DNA from: Winogradskya humida | GTDB taxonomy: Bacteria; Actinomycetota; Actinomycetes; Mycobacteriales; Micromonosporaceae | Direction of reading: 5' to 3' | Assembly: GCF_016862215.1 (NCBI RefSeq) | Contig: NZ_BOMN01000118.1 | Location: forward strand, 1-64,000 | Length of the DNA: 64,000 nt | Shown: piece after piece, positions 18,222 to 25,960 of the stretch | How positions within the stretch are numbered: the first letter of the stretch is position 1 | Layout of the letters: each line of letters begins with the position of its first letter | Program-made: the position numbers and the translations under genes | Notes under the pieces: model-generated | What the model saw: the letters and a program-made list of their open reading frames with translations, nothing else | The model's database searches: none | What the model was told of the DNA's origin: nothing

Positions 18222-18577
18222 GGCATCACGCCGGTCGCATGCAGCTCGAAGCTCGTGACGTCGCGCCCGCCGAAGCTCGCCATGAGGCTGCCGAGGCCGG
18301 TGGGGGAGTCGTAGAAGAGCGTGAGGTCGACCGTCGCGGTGTCGTCGGTGCCGTCGAGGGCGCACGCGGACACGGACATGTCGACCTGGGTGTTGTCGGC
18401 GCTGACGCCGAGGATGCGGTTCACGGTCTGCGCGACGGCCGCCTGGTCGCCGTTCAGCGCGGCGACGCGGGCGCCCTCGTGCGCGGCCTCGGTGAGGTTC
18501 AGCTGACGGTTCCAGCCGATCCCGAACTCGATGATGCCGAGAACTATCAGGAGCAGCAGGGGCAGGACGATTGCCAT
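18209..18577 (-). CDS. tadE: TadE-like minor pilin (start codon unclear)
   Basis: A TadE-family protein: RGAAAVEMAIVLPLLLLIVL followed by GIIEFGIGWNRQLNLTEAAH, then an exported domain with two cysteines (SACALDG, VMPCVG). The family normally begins 5-15 residues before this helix, but no ATG, GTG or TTG exists between the pilin stop (18637) and the helix. The first standard start is ATG 18577 (the Met of VEMAIV), which removes the G|AAAVE processing site. CTG 18610 would give a normal leader. The frame stays open upstream through the pilin gene, so recoding or a non-standard start is possible. It overlaps tadG by 13 bases. Confidence 0.75.
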   Translation of the reverse strand: MAIVLPLLLLIVLGIIEFGIGWNRQLNLTEAAHEGARVAALNGDQAAVAQTVNRILGVSADNTQVDMSVSACALDGTDDTATVDLTLFYDSPTGLGSLMASFGGRDVTSFELHATGVMPCVG

Positions 18578-18636
18578 CTCGACAGCGGCCGCTCCGCGAT
18601 CGTCACGCAGCGGCCGCCGTACGGAGAAGCCGGGAC

Positions 18637-18840
18637 CTAGCTGCCGCTGTCCGAGCCGCCGCCGAGCTGGTTGGCCACGTCGTCGAACATCGCGTCGATG
18701 TTGCCGCCCAGCAGCGTCACGCTGGAGATGATGATGACCGCGATGAGACCGACGAGCAGTGCGTACTCGACCGCGGTCGCACCCTCGTCGTCGTCGGAGG
18801 GCCAGCGACGCGCCATCTCGCGCAGCAGGGTGATCAGCAT
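18637..18840 (-). CDS. flp: Flp family type IVb pilin
   Basis: A 67-residue prepilin and the major structural subunit of the pilus. The leader MLITLLREMARRWPSDDDEG ends in glycine, followed by ATAVEYALLVGLIAVIIISS, the Flp signature with the conserved Glu and Tyr after the cleavage site. The tail is short and Gly/Ser-rich. A strong ribosome site (AGAAGGAG) precedes ATG 18840, fitting high expression of the first gene of the operon. No prepilin peptidase (TadV) gene is in the window. Confidence 0.95.
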   Translation of the reverse strand: MLITLLREMARRWPSDDDEGATAVEYALLVGLIAVIIISSVTLLGGNIDAMFDDVANQLGGGSDSGS

Positions 18841-18942
18841 CGTGGTTCTCCTTCTGGGGTGCCGCGACTACTTGCGCCGGCATGGTCAGCCTGTCGCAAT
18901 GTGTATCGGTCCCCGCGGGAATCACTAAAGGGTTTGAAGCGG

Positions 18943-19278
18943 TCATGGCAGCTCTTCAAACCACCCTGCTACCTGAGCCGGAGTCAGATCGAATCCGGTG
19001 GCGTGCGGGCCGGCCCAGTTCACGCCGACGAGCAGGTCGTCACGCCGCAGGCCGGGAAGCCAGCTGTCCAGCCAGTCCGACACGGGTATCTCGACGACCT
19101 CGAAGCCCTGATAGGCCTCGACGGTGCCGACGATGCGCTTGGCGCGTGACTGCTTCGACCAGAACGGGAGAGCGCCACCGGGGGCGGGGTAACCGTGGGA
19201 GTCCCGGATCGACCAGACCCGGCCTTCCTGGGGCACCTCGCGGCGGAACGCCGCCTTGTGGGCTGCACTGAGCGACAT
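18943..19278 (-). CDS. DUF2750 domain protein
   Basis: A 111-residue cytoplasmic protein that matches the DUF2750 pattern over its full length: MSLSAAHKAAFRREVPQEGR, VWSIRDSHGYPAP, a conserved PFWSKQSRAKRIV, and the C-terminal GVNWAGPHATGFDLTP. The function of the family is not known to me. It lies about 100 bases upstream of the pilin gene on the same strand, but that gap holds the pilin promoter region, so it is probably transcribed separately. Confidence 0.85.
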   Translation of the reverse strand: MSLSAAHKAAFRREVPQEGRVWSIRDSHGYPAPGGALPFWSKQSRAKRIVGTVEAYQGFEVVEIPVSDWLDSWLPGLRRDDLLVGVNWAGPHATGFDLTPAQVAGWFEELP

Positions 19279-19352
19279 GGCCGTCCCCTCCTGATCCGAC
19301 GCTGCCCCTATCGTCGCTTGTCGGAGGGTTCTTGGTGATTTGAAACCCTAAA

Positions 19353-19826
19353 TCAGGCCAGCAGCGCCAGGCCCTTCACCAGCTTGTCGATCCGGTTCCG
19401 CGGCCCGACCAGACTGACCGCGTGGTACGCGAGGGCGTCGCTGTCCGTTTCGCCGAGCTGTCGCAGGTATTCGTCGTAGACCCGGGTGCTCTGCCCGTTC
19501 GCCGGCATGTCGGCGACGAAGACGCCCAGCGACTCGACCGCCCGGGCCCGCAACCCGGCGAGCTTGTCGGCCCCGGCGCCGAGCACCGTGCACCCCGCCC
19601 AGGGCAGGCCGGGGTGCACCGAACCGGTGGCGTCCTTGGCGTCCGGCCCGAGCAGCCCGGTGACCGAGGCGGTCGTAGCGGCGGCGACACAGACTGCCGC
19701 GTTGACGGCCCGCCCGGCCGGCATGCTCTCGTCCACCACGACCACCCACTTGAGCCGCGCGGAGCGGGTGGGCTCGTCGGTACGGATCTCCTCGGGTTCA
19801 AAACCCACCTGATTAACAGCGCTCAT
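19353..19826 (-). CDS. DUF2000 domain protein
   Basis: A 157-residue protein of the DUF2000 family, which has a peptidyl-tRNA-hydrolase-II-like fold. Recognisable segments are KWVVVVDESMPAGRAVNAAV, SVTGLLGPDAKDATGSVHPG, and GETDSDALAYHAVSLVGPRN near the end. The biochemical role is not established to my knowledge. It is transcribed away from the Lrp/AsnC regulator with about 70 bases between the starts, a layout that often means the regulator controls it. Confidence 0.82.
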   Translation of the reverse strand: MSAVNQVGFEPEEIRTDEPTRSARLKWVVVVDESMPAGRAVNAAVCVAAATTASVTGLLGPDAKDATGSVHPGLPWAGCTVLGAGADKLAGLRARAVESLGVFVADMPANGQSTRVYDEYLRQLGETDSDALAYHAVSLVGPRNRIDKLVKGLALLA

Positions 19827-19834
19827 AGGTCAAA

Positions 19835-19873
19835 ACGGTAGGCACTTCGACGGGTACGCAGCAAGTGAACCGT
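19835..19873. promoter_or_regulatory. Imperfect inverted repeat between the DUF2000 and Lrp genes
   Basis: ACGGT(AGG)CACTT at 19835-19847 is mirrored by AAGTG(A)ACCGT at 19863-19873 in the 71-base divergent intergenic region. Lrp-type proteins bind degenerate dyads upstream of their own gene, so this is a candidate operator. The arms are short and unequal, so chance is possible. Confidence 0.3.
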
Positions 19874-19897
19874 ACTTAATTCGGCTAGCCTGCCAAG

Positions 19898-20359
19898 ATG
19901 GCTGACCTGGACGAACTTGATACGGCGATCCTGCGGGAATTGCAGGTGGACGCACGGCGCACCAACCGCGACATCGCCGCCGCGGTGGGCGTCTCACCGA
20001 CCACCGCGCTGGATCGCACCCGGGCGCTGCGCGAGCGCGGAGTCATCCGGGGTGCCAGTCTCACGCTCGACCTCGCGGCGATCGGGCGGCCGGTGCAGGC
20101 GTTGATCGCGGTCCGGATCAGGCCCCCGTCGCGCCGCAACATCGAGGCGTTCCGCAACTGGGTGACCGCGCTGCCCGACACGCTCGGCGTCTTCGTCACG
20201 ACCGGCTCGGAGGACTTCCTCATCCACGTCGCGGTGCCGGACAACGACAGCTTGTACGCGTTTGTCATCGACCGCCTCACCGAGCACGCCCATGTAGCCG
20301 ATGTGCGAACGTCCGTCGTCTACGAGCACCTGCGCAACGACAGCATCACGCCCGCCTAG
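19898..20359 (+). CDS. Lrp/AsnC family transcriptional regulator
   Basis: A 153-residue regulator. The N-terminal HTH is LDELDTAILRELQVDARRTN, then RDIAAAVGVSPTTALDRTRAL. The C-terminal RAM ligand domain is visible from VQALIAVRIRPPSRRNIEAF to VVYEHLRN. Family members respond to amino acids and often control the divergently transcribed neighbour, here the DUF2000 gene. The next gene (GNAT) starts 14 bases after the stop and is probably co-transcribed. Confidence 0.92.
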   Translation: MADLDELDTAILRELQVDARRTNRDIAAAVGVSPTTALDRTRALRERGVIRGASLTLDLAAIGRPVQALIAVRIRPPSRRNIEAFRNWVTALPDTLGVFVTTGSEDFLIHVAVPDNDSLYAFVIDRLTEHAHVADVRTSVVYEHLRNDSITPA

Positions 20360-20373
20360 CTATTCTTCCGAAA

Positions 20374-20859
20374 ATGGAGATCAGGGAAGCGACCCCGCAG
20401 GACTGGCCGGCCATCTACCCGTTCTGGTCGCAGATCGTGGAGGCGCGGGAGTCGTACGTCTACCCGCTCGGCGCGAGCAGCGACGAGGCCCGCGCGATCT
20501 GGATGCAGGCGCCGCCCGCGCACGTCGTGGTGGCCGTCGACGGCGAAAGCATCCTCGGCTCGGCGACGATGGGCCCGAACAAGGCGGGCCCGGGATCGCA
20601 CATCGCGACGGGCAGTTTCATGGTCAGCCCGGAGGCTCAGGGTCGAGGGATGGGCCGGGCGCTGGGCGAGTACCTGATCGGTTGGTCGCGGCGCTCGGGG
20701 TATCGGGGCATCCAGTTCAACGCGGTCGTGGAGACGAACGCTCCGGCCGTACACCTCTGGAAGTCTCTGGGTTTCGAGGTCATCGGCACGGTGCCGGAAG
20801 CCTTCGATTCGGCCTCGCACGGTCTCGTAGGACTGCATGTTATGTACCAAAAACTGTAA
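20374..20859 (+). CDS. GNAT family N-acetyltransferase
   Basis: A 161-residue acetyl-CoA-dependent acyltransferase. The acetyl-CoA loop is seen as SFMVSPEAQGRGMGRALGEYLI, with the Q/R-x-x-G-x-G/A core RGMGRA. NAVVETNAPAVHLWKSLGFEVIGT is the usual motif B end. The N-terminus MEIREATPQDWPAIYPFW is typical of the family. The substrate is unknown. It lies 14 bases downstream of the Lrp gene. Confidence 0.9.
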   Translation: MEIREATPQDWPAIYPFWSQIVEARESYVYPLGASSDEARAIWMQAPPAHVVVAVDGESILGSATMGPNKAGPGSHIATGSFMVSPEAQGRGMGRALGEYLIGWSRRSGYRGIQFNAVVETNAPAVHLWKSLGFEVIGTVPEAFDSASHGLVGLHVMYQKL

Positions 20860-20929
20860 GTCTGCCCCTGGAGTCCGATATCCGCCCTAGCCTCGGCATG
20901 ATCAACCGAAGCTTTGGGAGGTAGTTCGC

Positions 20930-21388
20930 ATGAGCAAGACTCGGCGCGTCGCGGCGATGATGACAGCGGCGCTGGCGGCCGTGGGGCTGGCGACGACGGT
21001 GGCGGTAACGCCGGCCGCCGCGGCGGTCAAGGGCCCGCACCTGATCACGAACTGGACCCGGCCCGTCGCCCCGGACGAGGGCACGTGGGTCGACCTCTAC
21101 TGGAAGACCGGCAAGCCGGTGTGCGACGCCGAGGTGACGATCGACGGCAAGAACGTCTCCATCACCTACCCGTCGAACACCGAGACGTACACGTCGTTCT
21201 CCAAGAGCGCGAACCTCAAGGCCGGAAAGGTGGACCGGACGGCGTTCTACGTCATCGCCTACTACGACGCGACGACGGTCGTGAAGCTCAAGGCGACGAT
21301 CGTCTACAACACCTGCGGCGACGACGCGGTCGAGAAGACCAAGAAGTTCGACGTGAAGCTGCCGGTCATGGCGGACACCGCGCTCTGA
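20930..21388 (+). CDS. Small secreted protein of unknown function
   Basis: A 152-residue exported protein. A clear Sec signal peptide (MSKTRRVAAMMTAALAAVGL to an Ala-rich AAA cleavage region near residue 32) is followed by a beta-rich domain of about 120 residues. It has two cysteines (VCDAEV and YNTCGDD) that could form a disulphide. GGGAGGT precedes the ATG. I do not recognise a family; the residues after the signal (HLITNWTRPVAPDEGTWVDL) suggest an Ig-like or wall-associated fold. A strong hairpin follows the stop. Confidence 0.75.
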   Translation: MSKTRRVAAMMTAALAAVGLATTVAVTPAAAAVKGPHLITNWTRPVAPDEGTWVDLYWKTGKPVCDAEVTIDGKNVSITYPSNTETYTSFSKSANLKAGKVDRTAFYVIAYYDATTVVKLKATIVYNTCGDDAVEKTKKFDVKLPVMADTAL

Positions 21389-21398
21389 CGGCGGTGGA

Positions 21399-21438
21399 CC
21401 TGCGTGCGGCCGACGGGGGGCTGCCGGCCGCACGCAGG
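21399..21438. terminator. Bidirectional hairpin between convergent genes
   Basis: A 13-bp perfect stem (21399-21411 with 21426-21438) and a 14-nt G-rich loop lie between the stop of the small secreted protein and the stop of the minus-strand flippase fusion gene. Confidence 0.75.
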
Positions 21439-21475
21439 CCTTTCCAACGGGCCGCCGCTCGCGCGGCGACCGGGC

Positions 21476-24097
21476 TTAACGGGCCGCCATGATCAACGCG
21501 GCGGGGTCGGTGCAGACCAGGTCGAGGGCCCGGGCCACGACGGCCGGGTCGTACGTCGAGGTGTGGAACGTCGCCTCGAGGTGCAGCACCCCGTTCATCT
21601 CCGAGGTGGTGAGTGTGATGCCCTCGGGGCTGCCCGCTGTCGGGACGCTCTGGTTGACCCGGCCCGCCGGCTCGACCGCCCACGGCAGATCGCCGAGCAT
21701 GTCGTGCCGGCCCTGGTTGCTGAAGGTCAGCGCGGGCCTCGGCGCGGAGGGGGCCTGCGTCGGGTACGGCTCCGGCATCCCGGGCGCCCCGGTGATCAGC
21801 ATCTTGCCCTCGCGCAGCACCATCATCGTCAGGATCCGGCCGGTGGCGAGCTCGGCCTTCAGCGTGGTGTGGATCGACTTCGGGTCGGTCAGATCCTCCG
21901 GCGACAGGTACGGGCCCATCACGAAGTTGCTGTCGATGCTGACGCCCTTGTCGACGTAGCGCCGGGCGTCCGCGAGGAACGTGCCGCCCCGCAGGTCCGG
22001 GTCGAGCCCGAGGTCGCGCAGGGCCGCGGTGAACGCCGCGAAGGTGATCGCCGAGGTGGTCACGCCGGGGGCGTACCGGTCGCGCCACGCCCGCATCTCG
22101 CCGAGTACGGTCGCCGACCGGGCGGTCACCACGGTCAGGCTCGCCGTCCACGGCTGCACCGGGCCGTCGAGGTGCTCCGGGGGCCGGGCGAAGCTCAGGC
22201 CCTGCTTCCAGCGGCCCGGCTTGGTGCCGAACTGTTTCCGCCAGGCCACCGGCAGCGCCCAGCGGTGCCGCACCGACGGCGGGATGTCCGCGGCACGCTC
22301 CTCGCCGGCCGCGCGGATCAGCTCGCGCAGGAGCACGTTCACCGGGCCTGCGTCGCCGTACGCGTGCGACACCTTCATCGCGACGTACCCGCCGCCGACA
22401 AGGATCCGCACCGGGTGGTGGGCGCGCGGCTCGGCCTGCAGCTCCAGGCTCATCGCGTCGAAGTCGGCGGGGCCGTCACCGAGGTCGCTCACCGCGTCCT
22501 GCACGTACCTGGCGAACGCGGGCGCGTCCATGTGCAGCCAGCGCGCGCCGCTGCGGTCGAGACGCGACACGGCCCGGTGCTCCGGGTCGGCGGCGTGCAG
22601 GCCGATCAGCGCGTTGCGCAGCCGCTCGGCGTTCACGCCGGTGAAGGGGCCGACAGTGCGGATGTACTCGAGCGGTAGCCAGGCGCGCTCGCGCAGCGTC
22701 AGGCTGGTGGTGGACACGATGTTCTCTCCTTCAGGAGCTGCCTTGGCGAAAACCACGCGCAGCACGGTGGGCGCCACCAGAACCGTCTCGACGGCCATCA
22801 CCACGGCGACCCAGGCGACCAGGTCGGTCAGGCTGCCGCGGCTGCCGCCGTACCAGGCCGCGACGAGCTCGGCCGCCCCGGCGAAGACCGAGAAGTAGCC
22901 GGCGCCGCGGACGGTGCCCTGCACCCGGGAGATCGCCAGGAAGAAGTGGTGGAAGACGAACGGGATATAGGTGAACGCGAGGATGGTGAGCGCGGTGCTC
23001 GCGGACGCGGCGTAGCTGGCACCGAAGATCAACATGATCCAGTGCGCGCCGAACGCGACGACGAGGGACGCGGGCAGCCCGACGGCGAGACAGATGCCGA
23101 GGCCGACCCGGACCTTCGAGCGCAGCGCCGCCTTGTCGCCGCTGGCCACCGCGAAGAGGGTCAGCGCCACGTTGCCGGGGACCATGGCGAGGAACGAGGT
23201 CACCATGAACGCGGTGTAGAAGGCCGCGTTGGCCTCGGTGGAGAGGACCGCGGTGACGACCAGGGGCAGCGCCGCCCGGGGCAGGTAGGTCGCCAGGTTG
23301 AGCAGGTTGTGGTCGAACGTCGACCGGCCGCGGCCGCGCAGCAGGGCCACCCGGGGGCGTACCGAATCGACCATGGCGCGGCTGCGCAGTGCCCGGCCCA
23401 GGATCGCGACCGACGCGACCGAGCCGGCGATCCAGGTCAGCAGCAGCTCGCCGCCGGTGAGCGTGATCGGCAGCACCGCCAGCACGCCGAGCAGCACCAG
23501 CTTGATCACGGAGAACCAGGCGTTGCGCATCAGCTGCAGCGGGCCCTGCAGGAGGCCGACGAGGGCCTCGTCCAGCACCAGCGTCATCGCGTTGAGCGCG
23601 ATGCCGAAGACCAGCAGCACGGTGGCGGCCGTACTGCCGAGTGCGTCCCGCAACCCGGGGAAGGCCAGGTGGGCCAGGCCGACGTAGATGAGGCCACCCA
23701 CGGTGGCCGCGGACCCGGCGACGAGCAGGCAGGTGGAGATCAGCTCCCACTTGCGCCCGCGCAGCGACCCCAGGTCCGAGATGAGCATCGTGCCCATGCC
23801 GAACATCCCGATCGTGCCGATCAGGGTCATCGCGGACACGGCGGCGGAAGCCTGGCCGACGGCGGCGGGCGAGGCGAACCGGGCGGCGACCCACCAGTAC
23901 GCGAAGCCGAAAAGCGAGGTGATCGCGGTGGTCGCCATCAGCGACCCGGCGTTCAGGAAAAGATCGAGATGCCCGCGCAGGACGGTGACGAGGCCGCCAC
24001 GCCCCGGACCCTCGGGCCCGGCGTCAAGGCTTTCCGGTACGGCCTCGGTAACCGTGCTCTCCACTGACCGCCCCCAGTCGCCGTGATCGACTGCCAA
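21476..24097 (-). CDS. Polysaccharide flippase fused to a BAHD/condensation-like acyltransferase
   Basis: An 873-residue two-part protein. Residues about 30-450 form a Wzx/MATE-like flippase with about a dozen membrane helices (LNAGSLMATTAITSLFGFAY; FASPAAVGQASAAVSAMTLI). After a short linker, residues about 480-870 are soluble and carry HAYGDAG (H578, D582, G584). This fits the HxxxDxG catalytic motif of BAHD and condensation-type acyltransferases. Later RPALTFSNQG and FHTSTYDPAVV resemble the DFGWG-region and floor-loop area of that fold. The inferred role is acylation coupled to export of a lipid-linked glycan or glycolipid. The start is TTG 24097, or GTG 24064 with a G-rich site. No glycosyltransferases are nearby, so its substrate is unknown. 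Confidence 0.82.
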   Translation of the reverse strand: MAVDHGDWGRSVESTVTEAVPESLDAGPEGPGRGGLVTVLRGHLDLFLNAGSLMATTAITSLFGFAYWWVAARFASPAAVGQASAAVSAMTLIGTIGMFGMGTMLISDLGSLRGRKWELISTCLLVAGSAATVGGLIYVGLAHLAFPGLRDALGSTAATVLLVFGIALNAMTLVLDEALVGLLQGPLQLMRNAWFSVIKLVLLGVLAVLPITLTGGELLLTWIAGSVASVAILGRALRSRAMVDSVRPRVALLRGRGRSTFDHNLLNLATYLPRAALPLVVTAVLSTEANAAFYTAFMVTSFLAMVPGNVALTLFAVASGDKAALRSKVRVGLGICLAVGLPASLVVAFGAHWIMLIFGASYAASASTALTILAFTYIPFVFHHFFLAISRVQGTVRGAGYFSVFAGAAELVAAWYGGSRGSLTDLVAWVAVVMAVETVLVAPTVLRVVFAKAAPEGENIVSTTSLTLRERAWLPLEYIRTVGPFTGVNAERLRNALIGLHAADPEHRAVSRLDRSGARWLHMDAPAFARYVQDAVSDLGDGPADFDAMSLELQAEPRAHHPVRILVGGGYVAMKVSHAYGDAGPVNVLLRELIRAAGEERAADIPPSVRHRWALPVAWRKQFGTKPGRWKQGLSFARPPEHLDGPVQPWTASLTVVTARSATVLGEMRAWRDRYAPGVTTSAITFAAFTAALRDLGLDPDLRGGTFLADARRYVDKGVSIDSNFVMGPYLSPEDLTDPKSIHTTLKAELATGRILTMMVLREGKMLITGAPGMPEPYPTQAPSAPRPALTFSNQGRHDMLGDLPWAVEPAGRVNQSVPTAGSPEGITLTTSEMNGVLHLEATFHTSTYDPAVVARALDLVCTDPAALIMAAR

Positions 24098-24221
24098 CGG
24101 TAGTTACTGCGCGTGTTCATCTGCCACGGCGAAGTGGGGTAGTCCCGGCGTTCCGTCCGGAGTGGATCATCCGGCCGATCGGGGGAGGCCATGAGGCCCT
24201 AGTGACGACTGTGACCTGGGA

Positions 24222-24728
24222 CTATTCCTCCCACACCGGAATCGGGGGCAAACCACGCCCAGCCCGTTCGGCATCGGACATCTCCTGCATCAGGGCGGCC
24301 TTACCCCGCGTATACGCCTCGCCCGGGCCGAATCGGTCCATCAGCTCTGTTTTGCGTGCGGCGTACCTTTCCCGCTGCGCGGGGTGGGTGGTAAGGTAGT
24401 CACGGAGCAACCGCTCCGGGCGTTCCGGCCAGCTCGCCGTGGTGACCACATACAGGCAATATCCGAGACTGTCGTAGTTCTCACGTCGATAGAGAAGCAT
24501 GTCGTCGACCGGCGGCACCGCGAGGCGATACGCCAGCCTGCGGAGCGCGCCGTCGTCGACCTCGTCGAGGTCTTCGACCGCCGCCATCAGGTCGATGGCG
24601 GCCGAGGCGGGCAAACCCGGCACGGCCGTGGCGCCGATGTGCTCGACCTCGTCGAAGTACGGCTCGAGGGCAACGATCGCCGTGTGGGCGAGAGCGGCCC
24701 AGCGCGGATCCGGCTCCGCAAGCGTCAC
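24222..24728 (-). CDS. GrpB family protein (UPF0157, nucleotidyltransferase fold)
   Basis: A 168-residue GrpB/UPF0157 protein. The signature HIGATAVPGLPASAAIDLMA corresponds to the nucleotidyltransferase GS-type motif of the family; RENYDSLGYCLYVV and RDYLTTHPAQRERYAARK follow as usual. GrpB-like domains are predicted minimal nucleotidyltransferases, sometimes fused to dephospho-CoA kinase, with no settled function. The start overlaps the stop of corA by 4 bases (ATGA), so the two genes are probably co-translated. Confidence 0.87.
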   Translation of the reverse strand: MTLAEPDPRWAALAHTAIVALEPYFDEVEHIGATAVPGLPASAAIDLMAAVEDLDEVDDGALRRLAYRLAVPPVDDMLLYRRENYDSLGYCLYVVTTASWPERPERLLRDYLTTHPAQRERYAARKTELMDRFGPGEAYTRGKAALMQEMSDAERAGRGLPPIPVWEE

Positions 24729-25825
24729 AACCAGCCCACCTTCTTCAGCCTTCGATGCAGCGCCACGGCCGAGACCACCATGACGGCCAGTACGACCCCG
24801 TAGCCGTACTTCCAGTCCAGTCCCGGGAGATTCGCGAAGTTCATCCCGTAGACGCCGGCGATGGTGGTCTGCACGGCCGCGATGGCCGCCCAGGACGCGA
24901 TCTTGCGCATGTCGTTGTTCTGATCCACGGAGACCTGGGCGAGCCGGGCCTGCAGGATCGAGTTGATCAGGTCGTCGAAGCCGGCAACCCGTTCCACGGC
25001 CCGGGTCAGGCGACTACGTACGTCCACAAGGTACGGATACAAGCCTTCGGGCACCACCCCGCGGTCGAGAAGTCGTGTCAACGGCTCCTGCAACGGCAGC
25101 ACGGCCCGCTTGAATTCCACCATTTCGCGCTTGAGCTGGTAGATGTGGGCGATATCCGGTGCCAGGTCGGAGAACGCGGTCTCCTCCAGTCGCTCCAGGT
25201 CACGCTCGACGCTACCCGCGACCTCCAGATACAGCTCGACCATCCGGTCGCACACCGCGTAGGCGACAGACCACGGCCCGTGCGCCAGGATCGCGGGTCG
25301 CGCTTCAAGCTCTTCGCGTACGGGCTTGAGCGCACCCGCCGCCCCGTGCCGCACGGTGATCACGAAGTTCCGCCCGACCAGCACGGTCACGTCCCCGGTG
25401 TCGACCACCTCGGAGGTGGCGGTCAGCTCCTCGTGCTCGACGTAACGCGCGGTCCGCAGCACGAGCCGGGTGACCTCGCCGACGGTCTCCGCGGCCGGCC
25501 GGTGCCCACCGGTCAGCGCCTGATCGGCGGTGAGCTCGTGCAGCCCGAAGACCTGGGCGATGGCGGCCATGGTCGGCTCGTCGGGCTCGTGCAGCCCCAG
25601 CCAGACGAACGCGTCCCGCTGTCTCGCCGCCACCCGGGCGGCCTGCGCGTAGTGCGCGTGCCCCGCTCGCCGGTCGCCGCCCTGGTAGATCGCGCAGTCG
25701 ACCACCGCGTCCGGATTGCGCTGCCGTTGCCGCGGAGCCTGCGGCTCGACCCGGTTCAGTCCCTCGATGAGCCGCCCCAGAGCCCGGGGAAGCGCGTAGG
25801 GCTCCCGTCGCCGCCACCCCAACAT
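24725..25825 (-). CDS. corA: CorA-like magnesium/cobalt transporter
   Basis: A 366-residue divalent-cation channel. The long N-terminal cytoplasmic alpha/beta domain is followed by the stalk helix and two C-terminal membrane helices. The selectivity signature YGMNFANLPG closes the first helix, and the second is YGYGVVLAVMVVSAVALHRR with a short basic tail. RLTRAVERVAGFDDLINSIL and QNNDMRKIASWAAIAAVQTT are typical stalk and helix residues. It is the first gene of a two-gene unit with grpB. Confidence 0.93.
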   Translation of the reverse strand: MLGWRRREPYALPRALGRLIEGLNRVEPQAPRQRQRNPDAVVDCAIYQGGDRRAGHAHYAQAARVAARQRDAFVWLGLHEPDEPTMAAIAQVFGLHELTADQALTGGHRPAAETVGEVTRLVLRTARYVEHEELTATSEVVDTGDVTVLVGRNFVITVRHGAAGALKPVREELEARPAILAHGPWSVAYAVCDRMVELYLEVAGSVERDLERLEETAFSDLAPDIAHIYQLKREMVEFKRAVLPLQEPLTRLLDRGVVPEGLYPYLVDVRSRLTRAVERVAGFDDLINSILQARLAQVSVDQNNDMRKIASWAAIAAVQTTIAGVYGMNFANLPGLDWKYGYGVVLAVMVVSAVALHRRLKKVGWL

Positions 25826-25920
25826 CCGTCGCGCCCCCCGTTTTGCTCGCCTGTTCCGTCTGACGTTAGCGGTCGGCTGCCGCGGTGGTTCGGGCCGGCT
25901 TCACGTGTTTCCATGCTTCA

Positions 25921-25939
25921 GCGGTCACTTTCTGACCGC
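25921..25939. promoter_or_regulatory. Palindrome upstream of the WYL regulator
   Basis: GCGGTCA-CTTTC-TGACCGC (7-bp arms, 5-base spacer) ends 21 bases before the ATG of the WYL-domain regulator. Position and symmetry suit an operator for autoregulation. It could also be an mRNA hairpin near the ribosome site. Confidence 0.5.
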
Positions 25940-25960
25940 AATATGCGGGACCCTGGTCAG

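Noticed and set aside
16443..18314. 623-codon plus-strand frame opposite the pilus genes
   Set aside because: It is antisense shadow; the minus strand shows TadG, CpaB and TadE signatures.
24755..25960. Long 5' extension of the WYL regulator frame
   Set aside because: It runs opposite corA without family similarity; the regulator starts naturally at ATG 25961.
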